64,000 bases of DNA. Origin: Sipunculus nudus. Its lineage: Eukaryota; Annelida; Sipuncula; Golfingiida; Sipunculidae. Shown here piece after piece: positions 1-13,344 of the stretch (its first letter is position 1; every line of letters begins with the position of its first letter). Under the pieces are notes generated by a model that worked only from the letters and a program-made list of their open reading frames with translations, did no database searches and was not told the origin of the DNA. Made by a program: the position numbers and the translations under genes. Location of the stretch: NCBI GenBank assembly GCA_026874595.1, contig CM049307.1, positions 32,475,862-32,539,861 of the forward strand. Reading direction: 5' to 3'.

Positions 1-144
1 CAGTAACACTGGCATAATACTATTTTTGGTTAGTTAAATCATAGTTAACTTTGGTTAGACAAGTCGTTCCTGTTTAAGTTGTTTTCGGTTCTGCAAACTT
101 CTCTTCCAGGGAAGTGAGTTCCGTTCTCTCTTCTCCGTTTCCTT

Positions 145-902
145 GTTTATTTTTATTTATTTATTTATTTATACATATATTTTACCAGGATGGCCCATTC
201 AGCATGTTCAGCTGTTTTTCGATGGGGTCCTGGAAATATCACAGAGAAATATACATTGACAAAGATATATACATTACATACTCATATTAGAATAGTCATT
301 GAAAATAAAATAAAATGTTTAAAACAACGATCTAAACATACACATATTTAAAACATATAGATTGCTACATATGACATTAATGTAATCATATACAATTATA
401 AAGGTCGATTATTTAAAAATCTGAGTTTAAAACATGGAAATCGTCATAAAAAGGATTTATATAGTTGTTTAAAACGCTTAACATCAGTTACGTGTCTTAA
501 ATTATTGGGAAGTTGATTCCAGTAATGCGGGCCTGAGTAAAGAAAGCTTGATTTAAATCTATCAGTTCTCGGTTTTATGATGGCAAGATTGCCAATGGTC
601 GTGTGTCGTGTATTGTATGGGTAACGTGCATATTTGAGACCATGTCTAAAAGTAGGAGGTGCATCACCAAATAAACATTTAAAAACTAAAAGATTTACAA
701 AATAGCGATATCTCTGTTCCACGGTCATCCAACCTAACTGAATTATTAATGATGCTGGAGAAGTATTTATATCGAAGTTTTTTGTAACAATACGGGCAGC
801 TTTATTTTGGAGTCTCTGGATTTTTGACTTGTACGTTTTCGAGCATCCACCCCATACAGAAATACAGTAATCAATATGGCTTTGAATAAGAGAATGATAT
901 AT
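145..902 (-). mobile_element. 5'-truncated non-LTR retrotransposon (LINE), 3' end
   Basis: Read on the minus strand from about 902 down to 444, one open frame gives the C-terminal end of a LINE reverse transcriptase. It contains SHIDYCISVWGG, then LQNKAARIV, YNTRHT and WNQLPNNLR, the usual order of motifs at the end of CR1/jockey-type RT ORFs. The frame ends at 444. The sequence from 440 down to about 180 looks like a 3' UTR, and the element finishes in a (TAAA)n-like tail (TTTA repeats near 150-172 on the + strand). The catalytic RT core and endonuclease are absent, so it is a dead 5'-truncated copy. The clade assignment (CR1/jockey-like) is an inference from motif style. Confidence 0.8.
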
Positions 903-915
903 AAGTTAGAGAATG

Positions 916-3029
916 ATATATATCCTTTGAATTGAAATTTATCTAATTTTTAATTTTAAACATTCCCATGCACCACTATTGGTCATTTAAATGATTCCTT
1001 TGCTTTGTCCTCAAGTACCTTATATTATGTTTTATCAGTGATATATAATCTGGATCATTCTGTAATGAAACGTTTAGTTTCCAATTGGACGGTCCTTGAG
1101 TTTGATCCGACACGGAGCATATGGAATACTGGGAGTTTCCTCGGTATCTTATCCTCCAAAAATCGATTAATCCATATTCAGATAAGATAGATTTTAATAA
1201 TTTTACTGATTCAGATTTTGACTTATAGTTTACTGTTAGCTTCAGGGCGGAAAAACTCTCAGGTGTTTATAGATCTGTCATTTATCTGTCTGTCTGTAGC
1301 TTCCAGCTCATACATTGCTTATCCAGCTTATTAACGCGTACCTTTTTATGCACTTTTATGTACACCCTTTACCGGATTCCTATATCGTCCGGACATTCCA
1401 TACAATTAGTAATTAATTTAACAGTTAAATTAATTAATTAATTTATTAATCAAATATGTCTTGAAATAAAACAAGTATTTTATTTTAAAACTTCCAACTT
1501 ATGTAATAATAAAGCTCGGAATATGGGCCAAATAAGTGAATGCAAACACGCTTTTGGGAGCATCTCACGATTGGGATAACCACATCGCGAAGTTTGTTTT
1601 CAAATAATTACTCAGGAACGAATGGATCGATTTCTCCGTTGAGGAATGGGCCACATTCAACTTGAACGGATTCGGGTAAAATAGCGCTAAATTTTCCGGG
1701 GGTATGCGCTCTACTTAGAAAGCCCCTATTTACAAGTCCTGCGTGAAGCCAGTCAGCGGTGGTCGGACCATATACCGTGATCCCTGTTGCCTCGGGGATG
1801 TATAAATCGTTCATTGGGTGTAAGGGCTTACATAAACGTATTGCTGCAGGCAGCTCTGCTTGTCGTTAATGTGGCCGTAGAGTAGCTATTGGATACTGGA
1901 ACAGACTTTTAATGGCAGAATAATTATAGCTGTTCCGTTAGTCTCCCCCGCACCCAGACACAGACTATACCATACTGGCCGACCTAAGTGGCATCTCATT
2001 CTAGCCACTTACCAAATCGGCGACGATCATTAGATACGGCTAAAGACCCACGTCCAATATACTGAAACTGTAATTATGGTAAATGACTGTTTTACTTATT
2101 CTAAGTATGTAACCGAAACGTTCTCAGCCCCAAACACCAGGACCCCGTCTTGTATAAACAGTATTTTCTAGGATAAATAGTCTCAAATAGGCAGGAGTGG
2201 GGTAGAATTTAGAGATTTAAAGCAATCTGACGGTCCTCCACTAAAGTGTTTTACGTCCCAACTCCCAATATTCCTTCAAGTTAGATCACGAGCAGACGGA
2301 GTGATTTGAGACCAAGACAAATAGCCAAAGCACGTGACATAAGAGCTCTGTATTTTTTTGGTCGCCAGTGGCTGATATGTTGTGGAGGAAATCTTATCTA
2401 AACACAAAGGACGTAAACTGATATTAGTGGCAACCCCTGAGACCTGAGCATTGAACCGCCAGACTTGCTCGCAGCGCCATCTGCTCAGATATCTATGTTC
2501 GTGACAGACGGGGTGCAAATTGAAAAATCACACGTAGTACGACGACCTCAAAAAATACCTTAAATATGCGAATAGTTATCATCAGAAGTGGTTCCTAGGC
2601 CACAGTCATGACGACGCAAACACGTCAGTTAATTTATTTAAACTTTATTTTGAATACTGAACATTTTGTCCATTAAATTTAAAGTACGTGACGGGCATGA
2701 AATGAATGAATGAACCAGTAATGATGACAAATACCCCGATACTAAAATGTAAAATGGAGGTTTATTTAATTTTTTCAATGGATTTAATGTGTAAGTGCTA
2801 TTCATTGCTATTTCAAATCAGTTCTGTGAAGTATGTATATGTGATGTTGATCCCTCGTTCTTTACGTGACGTTCGTTCTCTCCACAGAGACGAGTCGTTT
2901 GCATGTGGATTAATGCGGTCATTACCTGTTGGTCTAATACAAATGGGTTTTAATGATTTTCTTTATATTCCATACAAGTCACGGAGCATCCCCGCCGATA
3001 GGTAATCAAAGAGACGGCTGGGACGAGAA
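916..3029. other. no recognisable gene
   Basis: I see only short open frames and no family motif. A 68-residue minus-strand frame at 1608-1814 ends in ECGPF, faintly reminiscent of the TMC-family CGPF motif, but it has no membrane segments and no splice context that I can defend. Confidence 0.5.
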
Positions 3030-3377
3030 TCACGAAATCCACAGAGCTCTCATAGAAACAACCTGTAGATGTCGCCCGGGTTCCAGGATGTCATAGAAAA
3101 AAAAGTCAGAATTCATGCTGTGGAGTAGTCTGAGCAGGCAGCAGTTGTCGTCCGTGTCACATGATTGTTTTAATTTCATCTTCTTTCCGTAATCTCTAAA
3201 GCTGAAGGAAACCTGAGGACCCGGAGAAAGCGATGCACTGACCTTGGACGTGCATGCCTCGTACAACCCTCTCTTATAGCCACCCCGGGGATCAAAACCA
3301 AATATCCAGCGGACTAGGTCGAGCGTTGTACCACTCGACTGTCCAAGCCATAGGACTCTACAGGGGCATATATCCAT
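3030..3377 (-). mobile_element. tRNA-derived SINE
   Basis: On the minus strand, a tRNA-like head occupies about 3352 to 3275. It has an A-box-like stretch (AGTCGAGTGG) and a B-box-like GGTTTTGATCCCC, and its ends can pair as an acceptor stem (TGGCT near one end, GGTGGCTATA near the other). Downstream lies a core with CCGGGTCCTCAGGTTTCC (about 3210-3232), which also occurs in the SINE at 35,800-36,020. A 115-codon open frame across the element is incidental. The boundaries are approximate and no clear target-site duplication was found. Confidence 0.6.
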
Positions 3378-5702
3378 GTCAACCGGCTCAAATACACCAC
3401 TATACTAATGTGATATTTAATATTTGATTACATCCAGTGGAGAAATATGACAGTAATAAATAGCTCTCACGGCATATTAACTTTCCTTCCCCGCCATGAT
3501 AGGTTAGCCTTCCTGTTGGACACCTCTGTTAACGTTGAGGTGTAATTTTCCAGGAAAAGTGGAAATAGGACCGTTATCCTGACCGTAGAAACTAACGCTC
3601 CACTTAGTCCGTTCAAGAGACTCTCTGTTGCCCTGCTTGCATTCGGCAAATATCATTAAAATATCATAAATATTCATGTACATTAACACTTAGATAAGGA
3701 GCAGTGAAAAGTTTTAGATGGCTTTGAGGAACCTCACGTCTATGTATAAACAGCTGCCTGGATTTCAGTTTAATGGATTAAGCAAAAGTGCTGGCACAAG
3801 GACATTTTTATACTTGATTACTTGTTGCAAGCTCTCAGCGTTCAGTGATAGCGCACGCAATATATCATTACTCGGCCCACTCCACAGTTGACAGGACAAC
3901 AACCATTTGTTTGGGTTTTATAAAAACTGACAGTACTTGGGCATTACTGTTTGAACTAAGAAATACTCATTATTATGATTAATATTAACAAAACTATCCA
4001 TGTAAGTTCTTTCTCATATATCCATTCCGTGTGAAAAATTTGCAATTTACGCCTGGAATTGTAAAATATGAGCATTCCAAGTATGAAGATTATAAAGTCT
4101 CGTTACCATATAAACAGCAAAAAAAAAATTGTAAAAGTGTTAATTAATACACAATCCATGAATAGAAATTGAGGGAAGGACGTCAACAGCATAAAGTCCG
4201 AGATTACCGATATACACGACGACGCAATACTTAATCAAATAAGTACTCAATCAACTAAGAACCTATGATATCAATTTAATTAAAGTCAAGAAGTTCATGT
4301 CGTCTTTTTAAGAATATGGTGTGTTTGATTGGCTCCTTCCTGGCGAGGTTCCATCAAATTAATTAAACGCACCTTCCGATGTATACAGCGAATATGAAGT
4401 CACAAAGAAAGGCCATAACGGGAGCCATTCAATTGCTTTATTAAACCAGGGGTCCTTTGTGAACGACTATATTAGTGTGGTTTATAGATCCTGGCGGTTT
4501 ATTGTTCTGCCGGGTAATGAATTATCTGTTCTTCCGAGCCTAATCACGCTAATGATGTATATGAAACGCTTGACATTTTATTACTTATTCTATATAAAGG
4601 ACATTATGGGATTATTCTTGTGTATGGGAATAAAAGAACGAAGAAAGACATATCAAATTTCTCTTATAACATATCATCATGAATTAAATTCATTTAGAAT
4701 ATTTGCTTCAAATGAATTATGGTTATTTGCCATTGTACACAGTCATTGTTGTAACTTATTTAATACCAACATGTATGTTATTTTACGGAATGTCTTACTT
4801 GGACCAATACTTTTTTACTCATTATATGCATTTTTTATCTTCAAACCAAATAAATCTTATGATGGGGTCTTAACACTTCTCTTCATGACGGTTTTCAATA
4901 TCCTTTTATTTGAAATTTCCCGTGCATGATGTTGTAATTGCATTCAGTAAAAGAAACATATATAATGATATATTTTGCCTCACGTATCTCACGTAAGCAA
5001 AATTTTCTATGAAACAAAATGTAAAACAAAAAGCTATAGTTTCCCTTTTATTGATTAATCGTTTAATTTCTTACGATAAAATTATTATATCTCCTTTAGA
5101 CCCAAAGATTTATTCTAGAAAGGATAGGGAGGTTTGCCATATGTTGAGCTTTTATATATTTCTATATTATGATATGATTAATGATATCATATGTAGCATT
5201 TCCCATCTTCTTATCACTGTTTAAGTTTAATTGTATGGAATGGATGATTTTAAGTCTTTATTTACATAAAAATGTAAATACCGTAAATACGACATGGCCA
5301 TAACTTACGTATTCTCATGCAGCCTTGACGTAAAGATCATGTTAATACATGCAAACCAAGGAAACCATGGGACAGTCATAAAAATTAACAGTATAATAAA
5401 TAGAACAAACTTTGCAAAAAAATATGCAAAATTAACGATATGAATTAATCCACAGCGCTGAGGTCCATGCTTCAGACGGATCAAATTACTGCAGTGATGG
5501 GTAGATGGTGTGGCTGCTGGGAGTATTATTTACAGAACTAAGTAATTATGTTAGCCGTCATTGTTTAATAATCACATTAACCGTGCATTAATCCAATAAT
5601 GTAATTGGTTTGAAGAGAGGATAAAGTTGATATTATATTATTTTCTAGTATTTTATTTTTGATGGCTTGAAATCATTAACTGCCACCTCTCGAAGAATAA
5701 AC
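3378..5702. other. AT-rich, no supported gene
   Basis: The longest open frames are at 4459-4929 (156 codons, opening at GTG, hydrophobic) and 5009-5224 on the + strand. Neither has a recognisable domain, splice context or codon signature, and both lie in very AT-rich DNA. I treat them as chance frames. Confidence 0.45.
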
Positions 5703-5709
5703 ATAATTA

Positions 5710-5710
<1 letters not shown>

Positions 5711-5744
<34 letters not shown>
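5711..5744. repeat. (TA)n microsatellite
   Basis: About 34 bp of uninterrupted alternating TA. Confidence 0.95.
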
Positions 5745-7254
5745 TTTAGACCTAAAGGCTTAGTAATTTGTCACATTTCGCAGAAAAAAACAATATCCAC
5801 GAATTACCCGCAAGAGTATTAACATATTAATCTAACAAACTGTTCAGGTGGACAGGCCAAGGCTGTCTATATTACCTTTCTCATTACAACAGGGTCTCAC
5901 CATACCGACGTCATGATTAAATCCTACACAGAGCTTTAACTCAGTTACTAGAAGTAGATTTGTTGAGCTAAATCTATAGGTTCCCTTTGCTCATCATACG
6001 TCTTTGACTACATTATCCCAGCATTCAAACGAGAGGTGCTGGTCTTCTGACAGCTTATCTTAAAAATGAATGTTGAAATGTACTCTGGTTTAGCTCGTTA
6101 GTCCGTGAGCCGATGTACCGTACAGTGTGGTACTCATTTGTAAACTCCTTGCATGACACATCTACTTTCAAGATAGTGTCGATTCTTATTTTGTAACCTT
6201 GGTTGGGGGTACTGTTTCTTCCGCCATACTTTGCTAGTAATAGATTTGTTCAGCGTCTCTTGTTTTAAAACATTGTCTAGCAGCTAAACCACGACTGTCC
6301 AATACGCCTGTCCTTTTCTTCATTTTTTTTTTCTGGTTTGATGCAAGTGGATTTTGAAGACAAAACATGCAATACAAAGGACATTCTTTCAGTTTAGAAC
6401 TAATAGTCGATATACAATACAAATAAATAGTAGTACACAGACCGATAATAGATATAATTACAAGGTAATTAAATTCAGTTTTTATAATATATTACAAATA
6501 TTAACTTTATTAAGAATATCAGCTTTCAAAATACAAAGCCTTTTCAACACATAATTTATGCAGCAATTGAGCAGCCGTGGCGTCACTAGCTCTTTTAATG
6601 TGTTACTGGACCGTACAGAAAAGATACATAATTTCGTTAACTGGCCATTTTATAATCGAGGAATGATTAACAGAAATCTGACTTCCTATATACATCTCGC
6701 TTATTTTTCCATGTTTTTTTTTCACTGAAAATAATATGTATGGTTGGAGTTGAACAGTTAGAATTAATCAGTTATAGGTAATTAAAATTAATCATAACAC
6801 AAGCTGAGATAAATTACTTTTTTACTACCAAGACTAAATCATAACCTGTGACACATAACTTCTGTCCCTAACATTTTCTATATATGAAAACACCGATTCA
6901 GTAATGTGGAAACCCGACGACGATGCATCTCTACATATGACAGCTCGCATGGTAAATTATAAATGTGCTCCGGCTTTATTACTTTCGTTACTGTGGGGTC
7001 AGTTTGTATCCCCAAATATTTCAAATATTTCACTCTCGTGCATTTAGTCTTTGTCAAAATTGTTTTTCCTTTCTAGACATGTTAGGACATGGGAAACATG
7101 TTCTTTCTTAGTGCAAGAAAAAGATCGATTAAGAAACTCTTTTGCACTCTGTCACTGCACTACAATACCTCAAAGACCTTTGCTGTCTGTATCAACCCCG
7201 CAGAGCCTAGCGATCTTCATCTGGCCAGTAGAAGCTTGATGTCGCGAGGCATCA
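5745..7254. other. no recognisable gene
   Basis: AT-rich sequence with only short frames and no motif, repeat array or RNA gene that I can identify. Confidence 0.5.
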
Positions 7255-7590
7255 ATCTAGTATGAGACTAGGTCATTCAGAACACTTGGTGCTATGTTAT
7301 GAAATGAGTTACCTTTAGCCATCCGGAAAATCAATATTTTAGAAAGCAATTCAAAACCCTCTTGCTCAGGTGTTTTCACTGAACTGTTTGTTATTAGTCA
7401 AACTTATATTTTAACTTTTTTTAAATGACGTATTATACTGTGATATAGTATCAGATTATGAATGTCTTTTATGTGTATGCTATAATACCTCAAATGGTAT
7501 TTTTTATGTGAAGCGCATAGAAGCTTGAAGTCAATTTGCGCTATATAAATGAATATAATAATAAGAATAAGAATTAGAATAAGAATAATT
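7255..7590 (+). mobile_element. decayed LINE 3' end
   Basis: Around 7300-7360 a + strand frame reads NELPLAIRKINILES directly after an in-frame TGA where the family normally has Trp (the WNxLP motif of LINE RT C-termini). The segment ends at about 7535-7590 with GCGCTATATAAATGA followed by an AATAAT/AAGAAT simple repeat, the usual 3' tail style of L2/CR1 elements. It is a pseudogene fragment of unknown 5' extent. Confidence 0.6.
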
Positions 7591-7599
7591 AGTTTTTGT

Positions 7600-9812
7600 A
7601 GTTTTTGCCGACGTGATAGCTGTCAAGTGTAAAAAACATGCATTAGACTGCAATTAAACGGTGTTTTTTAATATAGGAACTCTCTTACGTTTTCGCTGAC
7701 CATTATTATAAATCAAAATCATTTAGTGACTACTTATTTACATCATGCGCATACTTTTAGTATAACTTCATAAAGTTTGTAATCGGTTATATTGTTTTAA
7801 TGACGTTTCAGATTTGATAAGATATTAACCATCCTCAGACTTGGTAACTCACAGGTTAATGACATATATTTGTAAGTACAAATTATCAGGTCAACTGGTC
7901 TTCGAGGAGTAATGTTTTAATGAGGGTTTTAAAAGTTTGTCTTACATTGGTAAACAAGAACCATACATAAACAAGCAATGAAAATCTTCACTATACAGTT
8001 ATAGCACGATCGAGTTAATTGTCACCCGTGTTTTCTGCCTGTTTGTCTATCTCTTTTACTGGACTGTGTATCTAAAGGTGTCTTGTCTTTTGGAGGCATT
8101 TGGTATTTAGGGTTCACAGAGGATAATCTTAATCCAAAACATTGCTCCTTATTCAAAACAAGATTTGACACACAAGAACTTCCAAGCAGTTGTCATCAAT
8201 GAACGATGTCTCATATGTCTGCTCATAGATATATAACAGTTTCCCAGCAACCCCCCCCCCCCCCACATACACACACACACGTACTTACTTTCTCCAATGC
8301 AACCGTTGTTATAGCACTTTTTTGGGAGTGAACACTTTCAACCTGTGTCTGTTTACCGTAACAAGACTGCTTCACCAAAGGTCTGATCTTGGGCATGCGC
8401 GGTAACTCATAAATACTGAGAAGCATCTTGCAAGAAGATACATCGCAGAAACACTGGTTTGAAGCTTGAAAAATCTTGATTTGTGAAGTTGCAATGTACG
8501 ACCACCAGATAGAGTGCCTGCTTTATTTATGTTTGCACCACTGATCGCGCCCGGTATAACGTCATAGAATAAACTTTATTTAACACTCAAGACATAAGAA
8601 TTGTATCCTTTAAAAATGACCAGGGGAGAATAGGTCCGAAAGTTTCAGAAAATGGACAGGGGTAGGTAAATGGAGAGCACAATCAAGCATTCAACAATTA
8701 CCTTAAAGTTATGTATAATATAACATTAACCATATGACATAAACCTGCTGACGTTGTTAACAGAACTACAGATAAAATGCACAGCATTACAGTAATGGTA
8801 AAAAATGTGTAGTCAAACAGTTTTGCCTTTCCCAGAAAAAAGAACTGCTTTTCAGTCGACAATTATAGGTAAATAATCATGCACAGTATATATGTGACAA
8901 AAATGGTTGTGGAAAATATGTGATTCCCCTTTGATTGCTCAATCGGTAAAGCAGTAAGGTAAGGATTGAGAATAGTGTCTATGTCGGGGCAGCTGGACTT
9001 TTGTTGATCTGTTTTCTTGCCTGTAGGGGCGTGCGGTTTGTAGTTACCTTGGCGTGCTTCTCGATTGAACAAAGTAGTAGCAGGGGCATAGCAATTCCTT
9101 ATCATCGATTCAAATAAAAAATTAAAGAGGAATATTCAAATACTTCCGCTTTCAAGACATGGGTGATTAGCTCTTTTATATAAACCGTCCATGTAACATC
9201 TCGCCACCGACAGGCCTAAAAAACACACACTTTTGTATGTCGTATCGATGCCGGGATTTTCTGCAACATTGAAAGACTTACATCAATCCAGTCACAATAC
9301 TGCATCGACAGCCACAAAAGAGAACGCTAAACGTTCAGAGAAATAAAAAAGGGGCGCTTAACCATAAAAGGGTTCTGAAACAGAGCACTTCCTCTGAGCG
9401 AGATATTGAACACGTGTTTTAAACTCATGGATAGAAATGCTAAATGCGTCATTTGATATGTTCCTTGAGCATTACGTGGCAACAATATTAGGATAAAGGC
9501 CGATAAATTGTAAACGGGGCGTATCGATGCCAACGTTTTCCTGGTAAGCGTATAAGAGTTACAGGTCACGTGATATGCTTTAGTTTATGCAGCTGTTGAA
9601 TTCCTATACCTACCAGCGACCTCAGGACCGTCTTTCATTCATATATTTATTCATATATTTATTCCATTTTCAGCTCCTCAGCCTTTAAGCGTTATCCTAT
9701 TGAGACTGTGGGCTTTTTTTGTGTTTGTCAAAGTGTTAACCGTTCCTGTTTTCGTGATTACTTGAGGTAATTTCTTCGCGCGTGACAGGGGTTTTACTCG
9801 GTTATTCTGGTA
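7600..9812. other. no recognisable gene
   Basis: Apart from the poly-C/(CA)n tract at 8251-8280 I see no coding motif, RNA gene or array in this stretch. Confidence 0.5.
8251..8280. repeat. C-run plus (CA)n microsatellite
   Basis: Fourteen C residues followed by an alternating CA tract on the + strand. Confidence 0.9.
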
Positions 9813-10060
9813 TCAACCAGGTTCGATGTGCCAGTCCTGGATGTGTGCCATCCCTATTGCTGGATCAAAACACCGAGGACCCCCAAAGGGGCACTCGTTT
9901 GTGAGTGAAATATGACTGTTATGCACAGTCTCCCCATTAAGCCTGCAGAGCGCTACCCTGGGTGGGGGCCGACCGTGAAAAATCTCACCATCTCGGCAGA
10001 TTTGAACTCCCGACTTTGAGTCCTGCGCTCTACCGCTGAGCCACAGAAGCATGTCAGATT
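9813..10060 (-). mobile_element. tRNA-derived SINE
   Basis: On the minus strand, beginning near 10,050, there is a pol III type 2 promoter. The A box is TGGCTCAGCGG and the B box is GAGTTCAAATC, with spacing as in a tRNA (about 9990-10,050). The anticodon arm pairs poorly, so this is a SINE head and not a functional tRNA. About 180 bp of non-tRNA body follows, and its sequence differs from the SINEs at 3030-3377 and 35,800-36,020. The 79-codon open frame across it is incidental. Confidence 0.75.
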
Positions 10061-13000
10061 ATGCCGAGGTCTCTCCCATGTGATTTCAGCGTCCGCCAGA
10101 TATCTACACATCCTTTCGAAAATAGGTGACATGAGGACCTGTTTTTACACTTCATACATTGTTTCTTTGAAGTAATAATCAAATATCACGATGATTTTAA
10201 ACATTAATATTTTGTTCGCTTTTGACCACCTTTATCCAAGTGTACAGGGTACGGAATGTTGATATTTTATATTTGCCTAACATGAACAATATTGATTTAC
10301 ATTCAATCATTTCTAAAGAATATTTTCGGCGGCATTTCATATCAAGTAACCTCATTAGGGGCATGGTTTGGCGATAACGCTCAGATTGTGACAATTAGTG
10401 TCAGGCCTGACAGATTACAGATCAACAATTCCATCCCCAAATTGCTCTAATGACATACGCAATTAAACGTCCTTAGCTTCTCTATGGGTCTGCAAGGGAG
10501 GCCCTCAGGTAAAATCGGATAAAACTGATAAATAATTTACACTAGGCGATGTCCAACAGGCATCATTATAGGGACAGGAATGTCGTGATGTTGCACAAAG
10601 CCCGACTTCCATATGATAACTTGTGAAAACTCCATGTTCATTAATATCGATATAGGTTTTGCCAATTTGTTATCGTAAGCATCAGACTTAAGGAAAGAAA
10701 CACCATAACCTGAAACCTTAAAAGGGAAATGTAATATGTTAAAACACGAACTCGCGCTCTCGCTCAACAAACGCGGTTGTCAACCTGGCCCAGCTCATAA
10801 ATGTGGCAAAAACTTCAGACTTTCATGATTTCTCCAATTGTTGCGATAGTCATGACTTCATTTGTTTAATTTTTAATTTTTCGCACCAGATATCAGTTGG
10901 AAGTTGAGTCTTGTTGATTCAGGCATTCAGACATTGCGTCCCAATCTTTCAGACATCAGAGTTAGCAGCGTATCGCAGATTTTTTTACTTTTATGATTTT
11001 TATACTTTCACCTTTTATTTGAGACTCAGCCTTATGGGCCACGATATCATACTTCATACATTTTTGGTCAAACTGCAGGGGTGGTGAACTGAAACATTTA
11101 TGTATTCTTATTCGTTAGATGGACCTAAGGGAAACTAAACGAGTAAACAACGGGTCTATCGATCCTTAAACCCTTCGTTGATGTTTCGTTACTGCAATCT
11201 GTATTTTAAGTAACAAATTATCGTTAGTCTCTTTTGTTAGCATTTCTAGGAAGGGTCTAAGCAGCATCCAATGCTCCTTTTCCTATGCTCTTCTGTCGAG
11301 GAAGGTTGTTTTGAAAGATTATATTTCTTAGGTTGCGGATAGACAGAAACGACGAAGAGTGCTTTTTAACCAATCGTCTCCATGACGTGCACTTTGCCAG
11401 GCCGGTGTCAATCTTTACCCGTACGATTGCAACCACTGCACATGTACAGAAATCTGCATAAAAGCTTTATATGACACTATAAAAAAGCGGTTCTTTATTT
11501 TCAGAGTGGAGGTCTAACTAGGTATCCAGGTACCATATTTATGTTAACGCTTTTTCAACCAACTATAGACAGTTTAAAATTTTATTATTCTAATAAAATA
11601 TTGGTTTATAATTAGGTTTAAGGCTTAAAGCCTAACGAATACTTTACATAAGTTTTAGAGGGGACAATCCAGCTGATGAGATTATGGGTCAACATTCATC
11701 ACTTTGAATCTCATTATCATTTACTTGTTTGTTTGCCAATTTTGTTAAGACTTGTAGGATGACAAACAGAAACATTTATATCCTGCTGAAACATATGAAG
11801 TGATGGTCTAAGGCATAATATACGATGGTTGAGCATACAGGTGCTGATACTGTGAAGTGGCTGATACGTGTCAGTCTCAAAATACCCTAGCCGGTAAAGA
11901 TACAAAAAAGAAAAAAAAATTAGATGCCACATCTACGTGATTCAAAGGATAATGCTGTAAGGTCAACAACTATCACTAAGAAATTAAAACGTTGGTATGC
12001 TTTGTCTCAAAATTGCCTGATGGTTGAGACATTTCAAAACTGTTCGGTCGAATTACTTTTGAGGATCCCAAATTTATATGCAGGTTTACAGGAATATATG
12101 TTTTATTAATAAACATACTTTCAGTATGATATTCAAAAGCGAACTGTACAATTGCTTTATTAATACCCTGACAAGACTTGATTTTCTAATAATATTAGCA
12201 GACTTAGTGCTCATAGGGCAGTTAAAGAATTCACGGCTGAAATACTCACCAAGTTGCTGTTAATCGGCTGTTTTATCAACAATACAAGTACAATGCGATA
12301 TAAATGAATTCAAGATACAGCTTGCACCACCAGCCTTTAGCTCCCTATATATTTTCTAGAGTTAATGAGAATACACAGATTTAAGAAAACGGGAAACTCA
12401 TTTGCTCATTACCGAGAAACTACACAAAACATTTCTGTTATTTGACTGTAAACATGCGTTAAAGGATAGTAAAATTAGAGCTTGCACCGCTAGTCTTGTT
12501 CATCTCATTAACCATACCAAGTTTCTGTACTATAACTTATTGTACAGTTGAACCTAAAATCATGAATTAAACTTGGAAGTCTAGAAAAAAGTTAAAACTG
12601 ATCAAAATTACAAAAATATAGGTAACTATCAATGCTCAATCAGCATTTATGTTTCAGGATAATAAATAAACCCAAAGCTGAGAACACTCCACGTTTGCTG
12701 TGATTTGATAGTCCCATAAATACATATAAGAATATATATAAGAATAAATATATAACAGATGGTGCCACTTTTCTATATCAACCAAAAAAAACCAGAAGGT
12801 CAATGATGAAGTGCTCATCCGGCACCTCCGCATAATTAATAATGTCATTTTCACCAGGCACATGAAATTACCTTTTGATCAGAAATTTGGTATTTTGGGA
12901 GGTGCAGGTTAAAGTTTTGTGTAAAGTTTGAGAAGGCGGCTCGAAGACTAATCAGATAAAACAAGCATTTTTTGTTATTTAAAAAAAGCTTGCATAAATA

Positions 13001-13340
13001 TGCATAATCAATAAATTTCTGTCTAGAAGTTTAAAGCCATCGCCTGGCCCTAACAGTAAAAAAAACTAAAATGTGTCAAGAAATTAAGGAGAAGATGTGC
13101 TTTGTGGACGTCAGCCGCATGGAAATGACCTTATCTCATCGGGCTAATGGCTGGATGTGCTAAAAAATTGAAAAGGACATATTCCGATACCTGACGTGTA
13201 CAAAATAAAGATAATATATTGAAACTTTTATATAAATGAAGCAAATAAATATAACTTAGGGGATCATAAAGTGCACCGGCTGTCTGTTTTTGTTTATATC
13301 ATACAACGACTGCTGCGCATTCAGTCACCTGCAGTCACGT
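10061..13340. other. no recognisable gene
   Basis: AT-rich sequence with only short unrelated frames. No splice-flanked conserved segment was recognised on either strand. Confidence 0.5.
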
Positions 13341-13344
13341 TGTT

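Noticed and set aside
1608-1814. Minus-strand frame ending ECGPF, possible TMC-family exon
   Set aside because: Only a four- to five-residue resemblance, no membrane segments and no confirmed splice sites.
3030-3377. 115-codon minus-strand frame as a gene
   Set aside because: It runs across a tRNA-derived SINE with A and B boxes.
4459-4929. 156-codon + strand frame as a membrane protein
   Set aside because: Opens at GTG, hydrophobicity follows from AT-rich codons, no domain and no promoter or poly(A) context.
9990-10050. Functional tRNA gene
   Set aside because: A and B boxes are present but the anticodon stem does not pair; it is a SINE head.
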